Positions 8,688 through 18,056 are shown, counted from the first letter of the stretch. The stretch: DNA of 64,000 nt from Fontisubflavum oceani (GCF_030407165.1 NZ_CP129111.1:1178001-1242000), one strand, 5' to 3'. Translations and numbers: made by a program. The notes: generated by a model not told the origin, from the letters alone.

Positions 8688-8924
8688 GGCGCGTCTCAAT
8701 CCAGCGACCAAACGCGCCGCCATGCGTTTCAACGAAGACCACCCGAATCACTTTGAGCTAGGCGAAAAATGCGTCGAAACGGTTCAGCAGGAGCACCCAT
8801 ATTCAGCACCTCAGCCCTGTCGCGGAGCCAGTGCGTGCCGGCGGCGCGCTGCTCGGGCCGCGCAGAGCCTCGTATGCCTAAATCAAAACCATGGTGATGG
8901 CGGATGAGATCATGACCGTTCCGA
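8688..8924. other. unassigned spacer after the sulfonate operon
   Basis: No convincing gene. On the minus strand a short run reading VVFVETHGGAFGRWIETRL (about 8693-8750) looks protein-like but has no start context and ends at once. A hydrophobic minus-strand run VVIGTVMISSAITMVLI lies at about 8879-8931, interrupted by stops. I read this as decayed coding DNA of unknown origin. Confidence 0.3.
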
Positions 8925-9221
8925 TTACCACCTATATCGCGCCAGCATTCGCACCGCTATAATTTGCCCAAGCCGCAACCGCATTAGACGCCGCCGGGGA
9001 CGAAAGATGACCTCGACCCCATCGCCAGGTCCGACTCCGTTCTTAAGGTCGACTGCGCGACCTGGTTGAGCCGACCGCTCCAGATAGGCCGAGTTCACAT
9101 AGTGACGGCATCGAAGCGAGATCAGAAACAGGCCGACGCAGCCGAAGACCACAGCATCAAAAAGCGGCAGCTAGCAAAAAAAGAATGTCGCCAACCGGAT
9201 CACCCGGGCGGTAGATTTCAT
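8925..9221 (-). pseudogene. possible relic of a small membrane protein
   Basis: From an ATG at 9221 the minus strand reads MKSTARVIRLATFF, then hits a stop within a T7 tract (9176-9182). It continues in the same frame as DAVVFGCVGLFLISLR with YLERSAQPGRAVDLKNG after it. A membrane segment followed by a GRVVDL-like strand is reminiscent of DUF3592-type proteins, but the match is weak and the frame fails again further on. A length error in the T tract could account for the first break. I cannot assign a function. Confidence 0.25.
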
Positions 9222-9400
9222 GAAGCACTGCCCTACCTCTGACCAATGAGCTTGGCCAGCCGACCCCTCATCAAAGCCTATACGTTAGAGAGCGCCTTGA
9301 TCCCGGTGCCAGACAACATCCCTATTTCATGCATCGCGCGAATGACCGAAAACATGACCCGAATGATCAAATGTCACGAGGCGCCAGAAATTAAAAGAAG

Positions 9401-9476
9401 TGGTGAGCCCTGCAGGATTCGAACCTGCGACCCACTGATTAAAAGTCAGTTGCTCTACCAACTGAGCTAAGGGCCC
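9401..9476 (-). tRNA. tRNA-Lys (anticodon UUU)
   Basis: The minus strand folds as a full cloverleaf of 76 nt. It has acceptor GGGCCCT pairing with AGGGCTC (one G-U), D arm GCTCAGTTGGTAGAGC, anticodon stem ACTGA/TCAGT with loop CTTTTAA giving anticodon TTT, and T arm GCAGGTTCGAATCCTGC. The discriminator is A and CCA is encoded. No intron. It stands alone between the relic DNA and dapF. Confidence 0.97.
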
Positions 9477-9577
9477 ACTCGAGGACGTCTCAGTATAAAT
9501 GCCTGCCGGAGGCGTCAAGCGGAAATCGGACCCGTGGGGATTTCATTGTGGTCAATGAGGCGCTATATGCCCGTCCC

Positions 9578-10416
9578 ATGTCTGACACGGCTGCCCTTTC
9601 CGGCCTGCCCTTCATGAAAATGCATGGGCTCGGCAATGATTTCGTGGTGATCGACGCGCGGGTGGCCGAGGCGGAGATCACCGCGCCTTTCGCGCGTGCG
9701 CTGGCGGATCGGCATCGCGGGGTTGGGTTTGATCAACTCGCTGTCATCTCGCCCGATGACGAGGCCGATCTGGCATTGAGGTTTTTCAACGCCGATGGCT
9801 CCCCGTCTGCGGCCTGCGGTAATGCCACCCGCTGTATCGCGCGCCATGAGATGGATGTTTCGGGCAAAACCGAGATGACGCTGAAGACAGAGCGTGGCCT
9901 CCTGGAGGCCCGCGACATGGGCACCGGGCTGACATCGGTCAATATGGGCCAGCCGCAGATGGATTGGCGTGAGATCCTCTAGCCGAGGCGATGGAAACGG
10001 ACCATCTGCCGATCGACGGCGATCCTGTTGCCACAGGTATGGGCAACCCGCATTGCACGTTTTTTGTCGAAGACGCTGAGGCAGTGGATTTGGCAGTCCG
10101 TGGAGCGGAGATGGAGCATCACCCGTTGTTCCCCGAACGGACCAATGTCCAGTTCTGCCACGTGATCGGGCCGGATCATCTACGGATGCGGGTTTGGGAG
10201 CGGGGCACGGGCATCACGCTAGCCTCGGGATCATCGTCCTGCGCTGTGGCCGTGGCCGCCACGCGGCGGGGGCTAACTGGGCGCAAGGTGCGGTTGACGC
10301 TGGATGGCGGCGAGATTGAGGTCGAGTGGCGCGAGGATGGGGTCTGGATGACCGGGCCGAGCGCGCATGTGTTCTCGGGCGTCTTGACCGATGCCTTCTT
10401 AAGGAGCTTCACCTGA
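9578..10416 (+). CDS. dapF: diaminopimelate epimerase (frame broken by a 1-base deletion)
   Basis: Two frames make one DapF. The first runs from MSDTAALSGLPFMKMHGLGNDFVVID at ATG 9578 to MDWREI; the second resumes LAEAMETDHLPIDG. Restoring one C in the CC at 9975-9976 (ATCCCTCTAGCC) joins them into about 279 residues, the normal length. DapF epimerises LL- to meso-diaminopimelate for lysine and peptidoglycan. The first active-site Cys is present in NADGSPSAACGNATRC. The second motif, usually A-C-G-S/T-G, reads LASGSSSCAVAVAA, with Ser in the catalytic Cys place. Since the enzyme is essential in most bacteria, the frame break is more likely a sequence error. mtaB follows with a TGATG overlap. 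Confidence 0.88.
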
Positions 10417-11678
10417 TGGACCGCCGTGCGCCTGTTTTCCATACGCTTGGTTGTCGGCTGAACGCCTATGAAACCGAAGCGATGAAAGAACTCTCGGCCA
10501 ATGCAGGGTTGGGCGACACGGTGGTCGTCAACACTTGCGCCGTGACCGCCGAGGCCGTGCGGAAGGCGCGGCAGGAGATCCGCAAGCTTCGGCGAGAGAA
10601 CCCGGACGCGACGCTGGTCGTGACCGGCTGCGCGGCGCAGACCGAGCCCGAGACCTTTGCCCAGATGGGTGAGGTCGACAGGGTGATCGGCAATACCGAG
10701 AAGATGCAGCCCGAAACCTGGCGCAACCTGGCCGGTGCGAACTTCATTGGCGCGACCGAGAAGGTGCAGGTTGATGACATCATGTCCGTCACCGAAACGG
10801 CTGGTCACCTGATCGATGGCTTCGGCACGCGCAGCCGGGCCTATGTGCAGGTGCAAAACGGCTGCGACCACCGCTGCACCTTCTGCATCATTCCCTATGG
10901 CCGGGGCAACTCGCGCTCCGTCCCTGCCGGGGTGGTGGTTGATCAGATCAAACGCCTGGTGGATCGCGGCTATAACGAGGTCGTTTTGACGGGAGTCGAT
11001 TTGACCTCTTGGGGCGCCGATCTGCCGTCTGAGCCGAAGCTGGGCGATCTGGTAATGCGAATCCTCAAGCTGGTGCCGGATTTGCCGCGCCTGCGGATTT
11101 CGTCGATCGATTCCATCGAGGTGGATGAGAACCTGATGTTGGCGATCGCGACTGAGCCGCGTCTGATGCCGCATCTGCATCTGAGCCTACAGCATGGCGA
11201 TGACCTGATCCTGAAGCGGATGAAACGCCGTCATCTGCGCGATGATGCCATAGCGTTCTGCGAAGAGGCACGGCGGCTCCGGCCCGATATGACCTATGGG
11301 GCGGATATCATCGCCGGGTTCCCGACCGAGACTGAGGCGCATTTTGAAAACTCGCTGCGCCTAGTCGAAGAGTGCGATCTGACATGGTTGCACGTCTTCC
11401 CCTATTCCCCGCGACAGGGCACGCCTGCCGCGCGGATGCCGCAGGTTCATGGCGCCGCGATCAAGGAGCGTGCCGCCAAACTGCGCGCTGCTGGTAAGGC
11501 GCAAGTCCAAGCGCATCTGCGGGCGCAGATCGGCAAGACCCATCAGATTTTGATGGAATCGCCCCGCATGGGTCGCACGGCGCAATTCACCGAAGTTGGG
11601 TTCGCCCGCGATCAGCCCGAGAGCCAGATTGTGACCGCTGAGATCACCGGCGTGGCGGGCACGCAGCTGACGGCCTAG
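10416..11678 (+). CDS. mtaB: tRNA (N6-threonylcarbamoyladenosine(37)-C2)-methylthiotransferase MtaB
   Basis: 420 residues of the radical-SAM methylthiotransferase family. The N-terminal UPF0004 domain supplies three cysteines (HTLGCRLN, VVNTCAVT, VVTGCAAQ) for one Fe-S cluster. The radical-SAM core has CDHRCTFC for the second cluster, and TFCIIPYGRGNSRS is characteristic. A C-terminal TRAM-like region binds tRNA. It converts t6A37 to ms2t6A37 in tRNAs reading ANN codons. ATG 10416 shares a base with the dapF stop, so the upstream part of the open frame inside dapF is not used. Confidence 0.93.
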   Translation: MDRRAPVFHTLGCRLNAYETEAMKELSANAGLGDTVVVNTCAVTAEAVRKARQEIRKLRRENPDATLVVTGCAAQTEPETFAQMGEVDRVIGNTEKMQPETWRNLAGANFIGATEKVQVDDIMSVTETAGHLIDGFGTRSRAYVQVQNGCDHRCTFCIIPYGRGNSRSVPAGVVVDQIKRLVDRGYNEVVLTGVDLTSWGADLPSEPKLGDLVMRILKLVPDLPRLRISSIDSIEVDENLMLAIATEPRLMPHLHLSLQHGDDLILKRMKRRHLRDDAIAFCEEARRLRPDMTYGADIIAGFPTETEAHFENSLRLVEECDLTWLHVFPYSPRQGTPAARMPQVHGAAIKERAAKLRAAGKAQVQAHLRAQIGKTHQILMESPRMGRTAQFTEVGFARDQPESQIVTAEITGVAGTQLTA

Positions 11679-11682
11679 GCGC

Positions 11683-12315
11683 ATGACCCGCGCGATCCTC
11701 TATTCTTTCCGCCGCTGCCCCTATGCGATCCGCGCCCGCCTGGCGATTGCGAGCGCCCGGGTCGAGGTGACGCTGCGCGAGATTCTGCTGCGGGATAAGC
11801 CGGAGGCGTTTCTTGCCGTATCGCCTTCGGCCACGGTGCCGTGTTTGGTAACGGTTGCGGGCGAGAGCGTCGACGAAAGCTATGACGTGATGCGATGGGC
11901 GCTCGGCCAGAATGATCCGGAGAGGCTTCTGGACATGGCTGAGATGAGCGAAGCGCTGATTGCCGAGGCGGATGGACCGTTCAAAGCTGCGCTTGATCAC
12001 ACGAAATACGTCAACCGACACCCGGAATTGGATGCCGAGGTGGAGCGCGCCAAGGCGATGACGTTCATTGCCAAGCTGGATGCGCAGATCGCCGGGCGAG
12101 ATTGGCTGTTTGGGGTCGCGCCCAAACTGGCGGATTTCGCAATCCTGCCCTTCGTCCGGCAATTTGCGATGATCGATAAGGCGCGGTTCGACGCGGAAGC
12201 GGGGGAAAGCGTTGTCGGTTGGTTGGATCGGTTTCTGATCTCTGATCGGCTGGCCGCCGTGATGGTAAAACACCCGCCCTGGGCGCCTGGCGATGCGGAG
12301 ACACGGTTTCCTTAA
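11683..12315 (+). CDS. glutathione S-transferase family protein
   Basis: 210 residues with a thioredoxin-fold N-terminal half. ILYSFRRCPYAIRARLAI carries a CPYA active-site motif, and SPSATVPCLV has the cis-Pro that binds glutathione. An all-helical C-terminal half follows (GRDWLFGVAPKLADFAILPFVRQFA, the GST C-terminal N-capping region). It starts 4 bp after mtaB. The Cys-type motif suggests thiol transfer, dehydroascorbate or deglutathionylation activity rather than classic conjugation; substrate unknown. Confidence 0.85.
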   Translation: MTRAILYSFRRCPYAIRARLAIASARVEVTLREILLRDKPEAFLAVSPSATVPCLVTVAGESVDESYDVMRWALGQNDPERLLDMAEMSEALIAEADGPFKAALDHTKYVNRHPELDAEVERAKAMTFIAKLDAQIAGRDWLFGVAPKLADFAILPFVRQFAMIDKARFDAEAGESVVGWLDRFLISDRLAAVMVKHPPWAPGDAETRFP

Positions 12316-12382
12316 GGTCGTATCTCTTGTCAATCGAGCGGTGATGGGCATGGTCAGAGGGCGCTAACCGGAGACCAGCCAG

Positions 12383-13009
12383 ATGCATCCAAATCCAGCT
12401 TTTCGCGGCGAACCCCGAGACCGCAATTTGGCCTTTGCCCGCGAGCGCGGCTTCGGCGTGTTGTCGATCAATGCCGACCCGGCGCCCTTGATCTCGCATG
12501 TGCCGTTCGTGATCGATGCGGCGGGCGCGCAAGCGGAGCTGCATCTGGTCCGGTCGAACCCGATTGCCCGCGCGGTGCCCGCGCCGACACCGGCGGTGAT
12601 CGCTGTGACGGGCCCCGATGGTTATGTATCCCCTGATTGGTATGGCGATCCGGCGCAGGTGCCGACCTGGAACTATGTGGCGGTGCATCTGCGAGGGCAG
12701 ATCTGCCCCGCGCCGCCAGAAACGCTGAGGGCCCATTTGGACCGGCTTTCAGAGAGCTTCGAGACCCGGCTAGCGCCGAAAGCGCCCTGGAAGGCGGAGA
12801 AGATGCCGAAAGATGCGCTTGAGCGGATGATGCGGATGATCTTGCCATTTCGTTTTGAGGTCGCCGAGGTCACTGGGACCTGGAAGCTGAACCAGAACAA
12901 AACTGATGAGATGCGCGAAGCAGCAGCTTCACATATGAATATGTCGCCTGTCGGTCAGGAGACCGCGCTGTTATCCGCCCTGATGCTGGCGATCAGCGAC
13001 CCGGAATAG
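12383..13009 (+). CDS. PaiB-like FMN-binding protein
   Basis: 208 residues matching the PaiB/FMN-binding negative transcriptional regulator family: MHPNPAFR at the N-terminus, GFGVLSIN, ISHVPFVID, VIAVTGPDGYVSPDWYGDPAQVPTWNYVAVHLRG in the middle (split-barrel FMN fold), and WKLNQNKTDEMRE near the C-terminus. In Bacillus PaiB was named as a regulator of sporulation and protease genes, but many members are probably FMN oxidoreductases. Role here unknown. It begins 67 bp after the GST gene, probably in the same transcript. Confidence 0.85.
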   Translation: MHPNPAFRGEPRDRNLAFARERGFGVLSINADPAPLISHVPFVIDAAGAQAELHLVRSNPIARAVPAPTPAVIAVTGPDGYVSPDWYGDPAQVPTWNYVAVHLRGQICPAPPETLRAHLDRLSESFETRLAPKAPWKAEKMPKDALERMMRMILPFRFEVAEVTGTWKLNQNKTDEMREAAASHMNMSPVGQETALLSALMLAISDPE

Positions 13010-13063
13010 ACAGGCCGCGTGCGGCTTCCTATCTCTAGGAGCAGATCAGCGTGGGAGGACGCG

Positions 13064-13345
13064 ATGCCGATCCAACTTGCCCCGGTTGCCGGGATAGCGC
13101 TTCGATATGGCGCGGTGGCGCTTTTGGCTTATACCGCAAGTCGTTATGCATTGCCCGGACGCCGCGACCAACGGGTGGAAGATGCGATGGATGAGACACC
13201 GGAGGGCTTGACGCTCCGGCGCGACCCCGAACAGATGAACGCGAGTGCCCGTTGGCGGCGCGTCTACCGGATTGGTCGGCGTGGGCCGGGGGTGGAAATC
13301 GATGCAACGGGCTTCGCCCGGATCAAAGTGAGACGTTTGAAATGA
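13064..13345 (+). CDS. conserved hypothetical protein, small
   Basis: 93 residues from ATG 13064 with GGGAGGA just upstream; the longer frame from 13019 has no ribosome site. The first half is hydrophobic (IALRYGAVALLAYTASRYA), one likely membrane segment. The rest is charged and ends RIKVRRLK. Its stop overlaps the next GST gene (ATGA), so it is co-translated. I do not recognise a characterised family. Confidence 0.65.
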   Translation: MPIQLAPVAGIALRYGAVALLAYTASRYALPGRRDQRVEDAMDETPEGLTLRRDPEQMNASARWRRVYRIGRRGPGVEIDATGFARIKVRRLK

Positions 13346-13950
13346 TGCAGCTTGTGGGCTCGCCGCCCTCTCCTTTCGTGCGGAAATGCCGTGTGGTTTT
13401 GGCCGAGACCGGTCAGGATGATGTGGAGATCATCGATGTGAGCACCACGCCGGTAAACACCGCGCCAGAAGCCGCGGCGGCCAATCCGCTTGGCAAAATC
13501 CCGGCGCTTCTGCGCGATGGTGGCCCTGCGCTTTATGACAGCCGGGTCATCACCCGGTTTCTGGATCATCGGGCGCAAGCTGGCCTTTACCCGGAAGAGC
13601 GGCTTTGGGATGTGCTGACGCTTGAGGCAACGGCGGATGGGATCATGGAGGCAGCCGTGCTCATGGTCTATGAGAAGCGCGTGCGGCCCGAAGAATTCTG
13701 GTACGAGCCCTGGCTCGACGCGCAATGGGGCAAGGTCACTGGGGCATTGGACGCCTTGGAGAGCCGTTGGATGAGCCATCTCCACGGGCCGCTTGATATG
13801 GGGCAACTCGCGGTTGGATGCGCGCTCAGCTATCTCGATTTCCGCCATGGCGACAAGGACTGGCGCGCCGGGCGGGATAGTCTTGCGGCGTGGTATGGCA
13901 AAGTCGCAAAACGCCCCTCGATGCAGTCGACGATGCCGCCTGCGGCATGA
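13342..13950 (+). CDS. glutathione S-transferase family protein
   Basis: 202 residues from ATG 13342 (or 13345). The thioredoxin-fold half reads MMQLVGSPPSPFVRKCRVVLAE, with SPFVRK as the active-site segment, then NPLGKIPALL with the cis-Pro and DSRVITRFLD for the glutathione gamma-glutamyl contact. The C-terminal half is helical. Ser in place of Cys in the active-site motif separates it from the GST at 11683. It overlaps both neighbours by 4 bp in a tight operon. Confidence 0.87.
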   Translation: MMQLVGSPPSPFVRKCRVVLAETGQDDVEIIDVSTTPVNTAPEAAAANPLGKIPALLRDGGPALYDSRVITRFLDHRAQAGLYPEERLWDVLTLEATADGIMEAAVLMVYEKRVRPEEFWYEPWLDAQWGKVTGALDALESRWMSHLHGPLDMGQLAVGCALSYLDFRHGDKDWRAGRDSLAAWYGKVAKRPSMQSTMPPAA

Positions 13951-14372
13951 GGATCTTCCGAGTCGCGGATGCCGATGGGATGGTCGGGTGCCATTTGGTG
14001 CGCCAGACCGTTTTCATGGGAGAGCAGGGCGTGACCGCTGCCGAGGAATGGGACGGGCTGGACGATCAATGCCTGCATTTCTTGGCCGAAGATGAGGCCG
14101 GCCCGGCGGGGACCGCGCGGGTCTTGCCGCTGACCGATGGCGTGGCGAAGATACAGCGCGTGGCGGTTCTCTCGTCGCATCGCGGGACGGGTCTGGGCAT
14201 GCAGCTGATGCAAGCGGTGCTGGAGGACCTGACTGCGGAGGGGTTCAAAACTGCCGCGTTGGATGGGCAGATCTATGCGATCCCGTTTTATGAGCGCCTT
14301 GGCTTCGCCGCCGAAGGGCCGGAATTTGAGGATGCGGGGATCATGCACCGTTATATGACCCGCCCGCTTTAA
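13947..14372 (+). CDS. GNAT family N-acetyltransferase
   Basis: 141 residues from ATG 13947, overlapping the GST stop as ATGA. The acetyl-CoA motif A is clear: IQRVAVLSSHRGTGLGMQLMQAVLED (pattern R/Q-x-x-G-x-G). It is followed by the beta-5/alpha-4 region AIPFYERLGFAAEGPEF. The N-terminal VRQTVFMGEQGV resembles YjcF/ElaA-type acetyltransferases. Substrate unknown. It converges on matB with overlapping stop codons. Confidence 0.88.
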   Translation: MRIFRVADADGMVGCHLVRQTVFMGEQGVTAAEEWDGLDDQCLHFLAEDEAGPAGTARVLPLTDGVAKIQRVAVLSSHRGTGLGMQLMQAVLEDLTAEGFKTAALDGQIYAIPFYERLGFAAEGPEFEDAGIMHRYMTRPL

Positions 14373-15886
14373 GCTTTGAACAGATCACTATAGTCGGCGC
14401 GAAGCGCGGCCTTTTGCACCTTGCCCATCGTGTTGCGCGGCAAAGCGTCGAGGAAGAACACCTCCTTGGGCCGTTTGAACTTCGCCAGTTGATCGGCAAC
14501 GCCTGCTAGAATGCTGTCTTTCGACACGGCCCCTGAGCCGTCTGGCACCACAATGGCGATGACAGCCTCGCCAAAATCCGGATGCGGCACACCGATCACC
14601 GCGCTTTCCAACACACCGGGAAGATCGTCAATCAAGCTCTCGACCTCTTTCGGATAGACGTTGAAACCTCCCGAGATGATCAAATCCTTGGCGCGCCCGA
14701 CAATGGTGACATACCCCTCGGCGTCGACCCGCCCGAGATCGCCGGTAATGAACCACCCATCCGGGCGCAGCTCTTCGGCGGTTTTTTCCGGCATCTGCCA
14801 ATAACCCGAGAAGACATTGGGGCCACGCACCTCGATCACTCCGATCTCGCCCGGGGTAACGTCAACCCCATCCTCGCCCATAATCCGCAACGCCACATCT
14901 GGCAGCGGAAAGCCCACGGTTCCCGGACGCCGCTCCCCCTCATAAGGGTTGGAGGTGCTCATATTGGTCTCCGTCATCCCATAGCGTTCGAGGATGCGGT
15001 GCCCAGTGCGCGCTTCCCAGTCGCGATGTGTTTCGGCGAGCAACGGAGCAGAGCCAGAGATGAACAGGCGCATATTGGCCGCCCGGTCAGGTGTCAGGCG
15101 CGGATCGGCGAGGAGGCGCGTGTAGAATGTCGGCACGCCCATCATCGCGGTCGCCTGCGGCATCGCCTCCAAGATCGCATCCGCATCGAACCCGGGCAGA
15201 AAGACCAGCGATGCGCCGGAGAGCAGTGCGACATTGGTTGCCACGAAGAGCCCATGGGTATGATAAATCGGCAGCGCGTGGATCAGCACATCCCTCTCGG
15301 TGAAGCGCCAGAGGTCGGTCAGGGTCTGGCTGTTCGACAGAAGCGCGTGATGGCTGAGCATCGCGCCTTTGGAACGGCCTGTCGTACCCGAGGTGTAAAG
15401 AATCGCGGCCAGGTCGTCGGCGTCGCGTGGAATGGGCTGCTCTAAGGGGACTGCCCGTGACTGCGCGTCGGCCAGTGTGCCCTCGCCCTTACCATCAAGG
15501 GTGAGAACGGTCTGCGTGCCGGCGGCTTCAGCGACAGAAATCAGACCTACCTGCTGCGCCGGGTCGCAGACGAACACGCGGGGCGTGGCATTGCCAAGAA
15601 AATAGGAGACCTCGGCCGCTGTATAGGCCGTGTTGAGCGGTAGAAAGACGCCACCCGCCATGACCGTGCCAAGATAAAGCTTAAGCGAAGCAAGGCTTTT
15701 GCCAACTTGAACGGCGACCCGATCCCCAGGCAGAACGCCTTGATCAATCAGGGCAGTCGCCATTTTCCGCGCCCCAAGCGCAAGCGCCACGCGGTCATAG
15801 ACCGTGCCATCCGCCGCCGTCGCAAACGGTGTCTTGGGCGCGGTTTCGGCGCCGGCCAAGAGCGCATCAACAAGACAATTCGCCAT
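14369..15886 (-). CDS. matB: malonyl-CoA synthetase
   Basis: 505 residues from ATG 15886; the longer frame to 15943 adds an unlikely leader. It is an adenylate-forming acyl-CoA synthetase: P-loop YTSGTTGRSKGAML, A5 motif ERYGMTETNMS, A7 GDLGRVDAEGYV, and A10 Lys in PRNTMGKVQKAAL. The segment LPIYHTHGLFVATNVALLSG and the Arg-containing region before SNPYEGERRPGTVG are typical of MatB, which ligates malonate (or methylmalonate) to CoA. No malonyl-CoA decarboxylase is next to it. The 203 bp between matB and petA should hold both divergent promoters. Confidence 0.82.
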   Translation of the reverse strand: MANCLVDALLAGAETAPKTPFATAADGTVYDRVALALGARKMATALIDQGVLPGDRVAVQVGKSLASLKLYLGTVMAGGVFLPLNTAYTAAEVSYFLGNATPRVFVCDPAQQVGLISVAEAAGTQTVLTLDGKGEGTLADAQSRAVPLEQPIPRDADDLAAILYTSGTTGRSKGAMLSHHALLSNSQTLTDLWRFTERDVLIHALPIYHTHGLFVATNVALLSGASLVFLPGFDADAILEAMPQATAMMGVPTFYTRLLADPRLTPDRAANMRLFISGSAPLLAETHRDWEARTGHRILERYGMTETNMSTSNPYEGERRPGTVGFPLPDVALRIMGEDGVDVTPGEIGVIEVRGPNVFSGYWQMPEKTAEELRPDGWFITGDLGRVDAEGYVTIVGRAKDLIISGGFNVYPKEVESLIDDLPGVLESAVIGVPHPDFGEAVIAIVVPDGSGAVSKDSILAGVADQLAKFKRPKEVFFLDALPRNTMGKVQKAALRADYSDLFKA

Positions 15887-16089
15887 CACATTACCCCTTC
15901 GGATCGTATTTCGCGGGAAATCGCGCAGTTTTCCCTGCGACACTTCGGCCTGACTGCGGGCGATTGTCCACTGGACGCCTACCCTTCCATTTCATAAACA
16001 CGCCCGAGATCGGCTGCGGGGGGATTCCGCGGCCTTGAGGGATTTTACGGTTCAGAGATCCTGAACCAATGATGAGGGAGACGTGCTCG

Positions 16090-16671
16090 GTGTCACACGC
16101 AGAAGATCATCCCAGCTCGCGCCGCGACTTTCTGTACTACGCAACAGGGGGTATGGGTGCTGTCACGGTTGGTGCCGCTGTTTGGCCACTGATCAACCAG
16201 ATGAACCCGTCAGCCGATGTGCAAGCCGCATCGACACTCCGCGTGGATGTCGGCGATTTGCCGGTTGGCTCGCAGCTGACGGTTTTGTTCCTGGGTAAGC
16301 CGATTTTCGTGCGCCACCGGAGCCAAGAAGAGATCGACGAGGCCCGTGCGGTCGAGATTTCCGACCTGATGGATCCGATCGCACGGAACGCGAACTCCGC
16401 CGAAGAGTTGGACGCCGCCGACGAGAACCGGGCCTTGGCGCCCTTCGGCGATGGCGAGAACACGGGCGAGTGGCTGGTGATGTGGGGCGTTTGCACCCAT
16501 CTGGGCTGCGTTCCGCTTGGTGATGGCGCTGGCGATTTTGGCGGGTGGTTCTGCCCCTGCCACGGCTCTCACTATGATACGTCGGGCCGCATTCGTCGTG
16601 GACCCGCGCCGGAGAACCTTCCGGTCCCCACCGCGTCCTTCGTGGACGAAACCACAATCCTATTGGGTTAA
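16090..16671 (+). CDS. petA: ubiquinol-cytochrome c reductase Rieske iron-sulfur subunit
   Basis: 193 residues from GTG 16090 (MSHAEDHPSSRRDFLYYAT), chosen because GGGAG sits 8 bases upstream and other Rieske proteins start like this; ATG 16069 is the alternative. The RRDFLYYAT segment is a Tat-type signal that stays as a membrane anchor. Cluster ligands are in CTHLGC (Cys135, His137, Cys140) and CPCHGSH (Cys155, Cys157, His158), the two outer cysteines giving the stabilising disulfide. It carries electrons from ubiquinol to cytochrome c1. First gene of the petABC operon. Confidence 0.97.
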   Translation: MSHAEDHPSSRRDFLYYATGGMGAVTVGAAVWPLINQMNPSADVQAASTLRVDVGDLPVGSQLTVLFLGKPIFVRHRSQEEIDEARAVEISDLMDPIARNANSAEELDAADENRALAPFGDGENTGEWLVMWGVCTHLGCVPLGDGAGDFGGWFCPCHGSHYDTSGRIRRGPAPENLPVPTASFVDETTILLG

Positions 16672-16685
16672 GGAGGAACGCGCGC

Positions 16686-18038
16686 ATGTCTGGAATTCCC
16701 CACGACCATTACGAACCGAAATCCAACGGCGAGAAGTGGCTGCATAAGCGGCTGCCGATTGTGTCGTTGATGTATGACACATTGATGATCCCGACCCCCA
16801 AGAACCTCAATTGGATGTGGATTTGGGGCATCGTTCTGGTGTTCTGCTTGGTGATGCAGATCATCACCGGCATCATCCTGGTGATGCATTACACGCCGCA
16901 TGTGGACCTGGCCTTTGCCTCGGTCGAGCACATCATGCGCAACGTGAACGGCGGATGGGCACTGCGCTATATCCACCAAAACGGCGCATCGCTGTTCTTC
17001 ATCGCGGTTTATCTGCACATTTTCCGGGGTCTTTATTACGGGTCGTACAAGGCCCCGCGTGAGATCACCTGGATCGTCGGTATGCTGATCTATCTGATGA
17101 TGATGGGCACCGCGTTCATGGGTTACGTTCTGCCCTGGGGTCAGATGTCCTTCTGGGGCGCGACCGTGATCACCGGCCTCTTCGGCGCGATCCCCTTCGT
17201 GGGCGATGCGATCCAGACATGGCTGCTTGGCGGGCCATCGGTGGACAACGCCACGCTGAACCGCTTCCTGTCGCTGCACTACCTGCTGCCCTTCGTGATC
17301 TTGGGTCTGGTGATCGTGCATGTCTGGGCGTTCCATACCACGGGCAACAACAACCCGACCGGTGTTGAAGTACGCCGGACCTCGCGGAAAGAGGCGGATG
17401 CGGATACGCTGCCCTTCTGGCCCTATTTCGTGATGAAGGACCTCTTCGCCCTGGCGGCGATCCTGGTGGCGTTCTTCGCGGTTGTGGGCTTCATGCCGAA
17501 CTATCTGGGCCACCCCGATAACTATATCGAGGCCAACCCGCTGGCCACGCCGGCGCATATCGTGCCCGAATGGTACTTCTTGCCGTTCTACGCGATCCTG
17601 CGCGCTTTCGACGGCGAGGTTTGGGTCGTGATCGCGACAAGCTGGATCACCGGCGGCATCATCGACGCGAAGTTCTTCGGCGTCTTGGCGATGTTTGGTG
17701 CGATCCTGGTTATGGCCCTGGTGCCGTGGCTGGACACCTCTTCGGTCCGCTCGGGTCGCTACCGGCCCATGTTCAAATGGTGGTTCTGGGTCTTCATCGT
17801 CAACTTCTTCGTGTTGATGTGGGTGGGCGCGCGACCGGCGGAAGGGATCTACCCCTATATCGCGCTGATCGGCTCTGCTGTCTGGTTCGCGTATTTCTTG
17901 GTCGTCTTGCCAATCCTCGGCGTGATCGAGAAACCGCTGCCACAACCCGAGACCATCGAAGACGACTTCAACGCCCATTACGGCCCCGAGGCAGGCAAAG
18001 GCGGCGCGTCCGCTCCTGTTTCGAACCCGGCTGAGTGA
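16686..18038 (+). CDS. petB: cytochrome b of the bc1 complex
   Basis: 450 residues, full length for alphaproteobacterial cytochrome b, with eight transmembrane helices. Heme His pairs lie in the second and fourth helices (NGASLFFIAVYLHIFRG and FVILGLVIVHVWAFH). The quinol-oxidation site PEWY is present (HIVPEWYFLPFYAILRA). It houses hemes bL and bH and both quinone sites in the inner membrane. It begins 14 bp after petA behind AAGGAGG. Confidence 0.98.
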   Translation: MSGIPHDHYEPKSNGEKWLHKRLPIVSLMYDTLMIPTPKNLNWMWIWGIVLVFCLVMQIITGIILVMHYTPHVDLAFASVEHIMRNVNGGWALRYIHQNGASLFFIAVYLHIFRGLYYGSYKAPREITWIVGMLIYLMMMGTAFMGYVLPWGQMSFWGATVITGLFGAIPFVGDAIQTWLLGGPSVDNATLNRFLSLHYLLPFVILGLVIVHVWAFHTTGNNNPTGVEVRRTSRKEADADTLPFWPYFVMKDLFALAAILVAFFAVVGFMPNYLGHPDNYIEANPLATPAHIVPEWYFLPFYAILRAFDGEVWVVIATSWITGGIIDAKFFGVLAMFGAILVMALVPWLDTSSVRSGRYRPMFKWWFWVFIVNFFVLMWVGARPAEGIYPYIALIGSAVWFAYFLVVLPILGVIEKPLPQPETIEDDFNAHYGPEAGKGGASAPVSNPAE

Positions 18039-18056
18039 AGAAAGGACAATACTGAC

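Noticed and set aside
9246..9470. 74-codon plus-strand frame ending CRIRTCDPLIKSQLLYQLS
   Set aside because: The C-terminal part is the reverse complement of the tRNA-Lys gene, a well known spurious translation.
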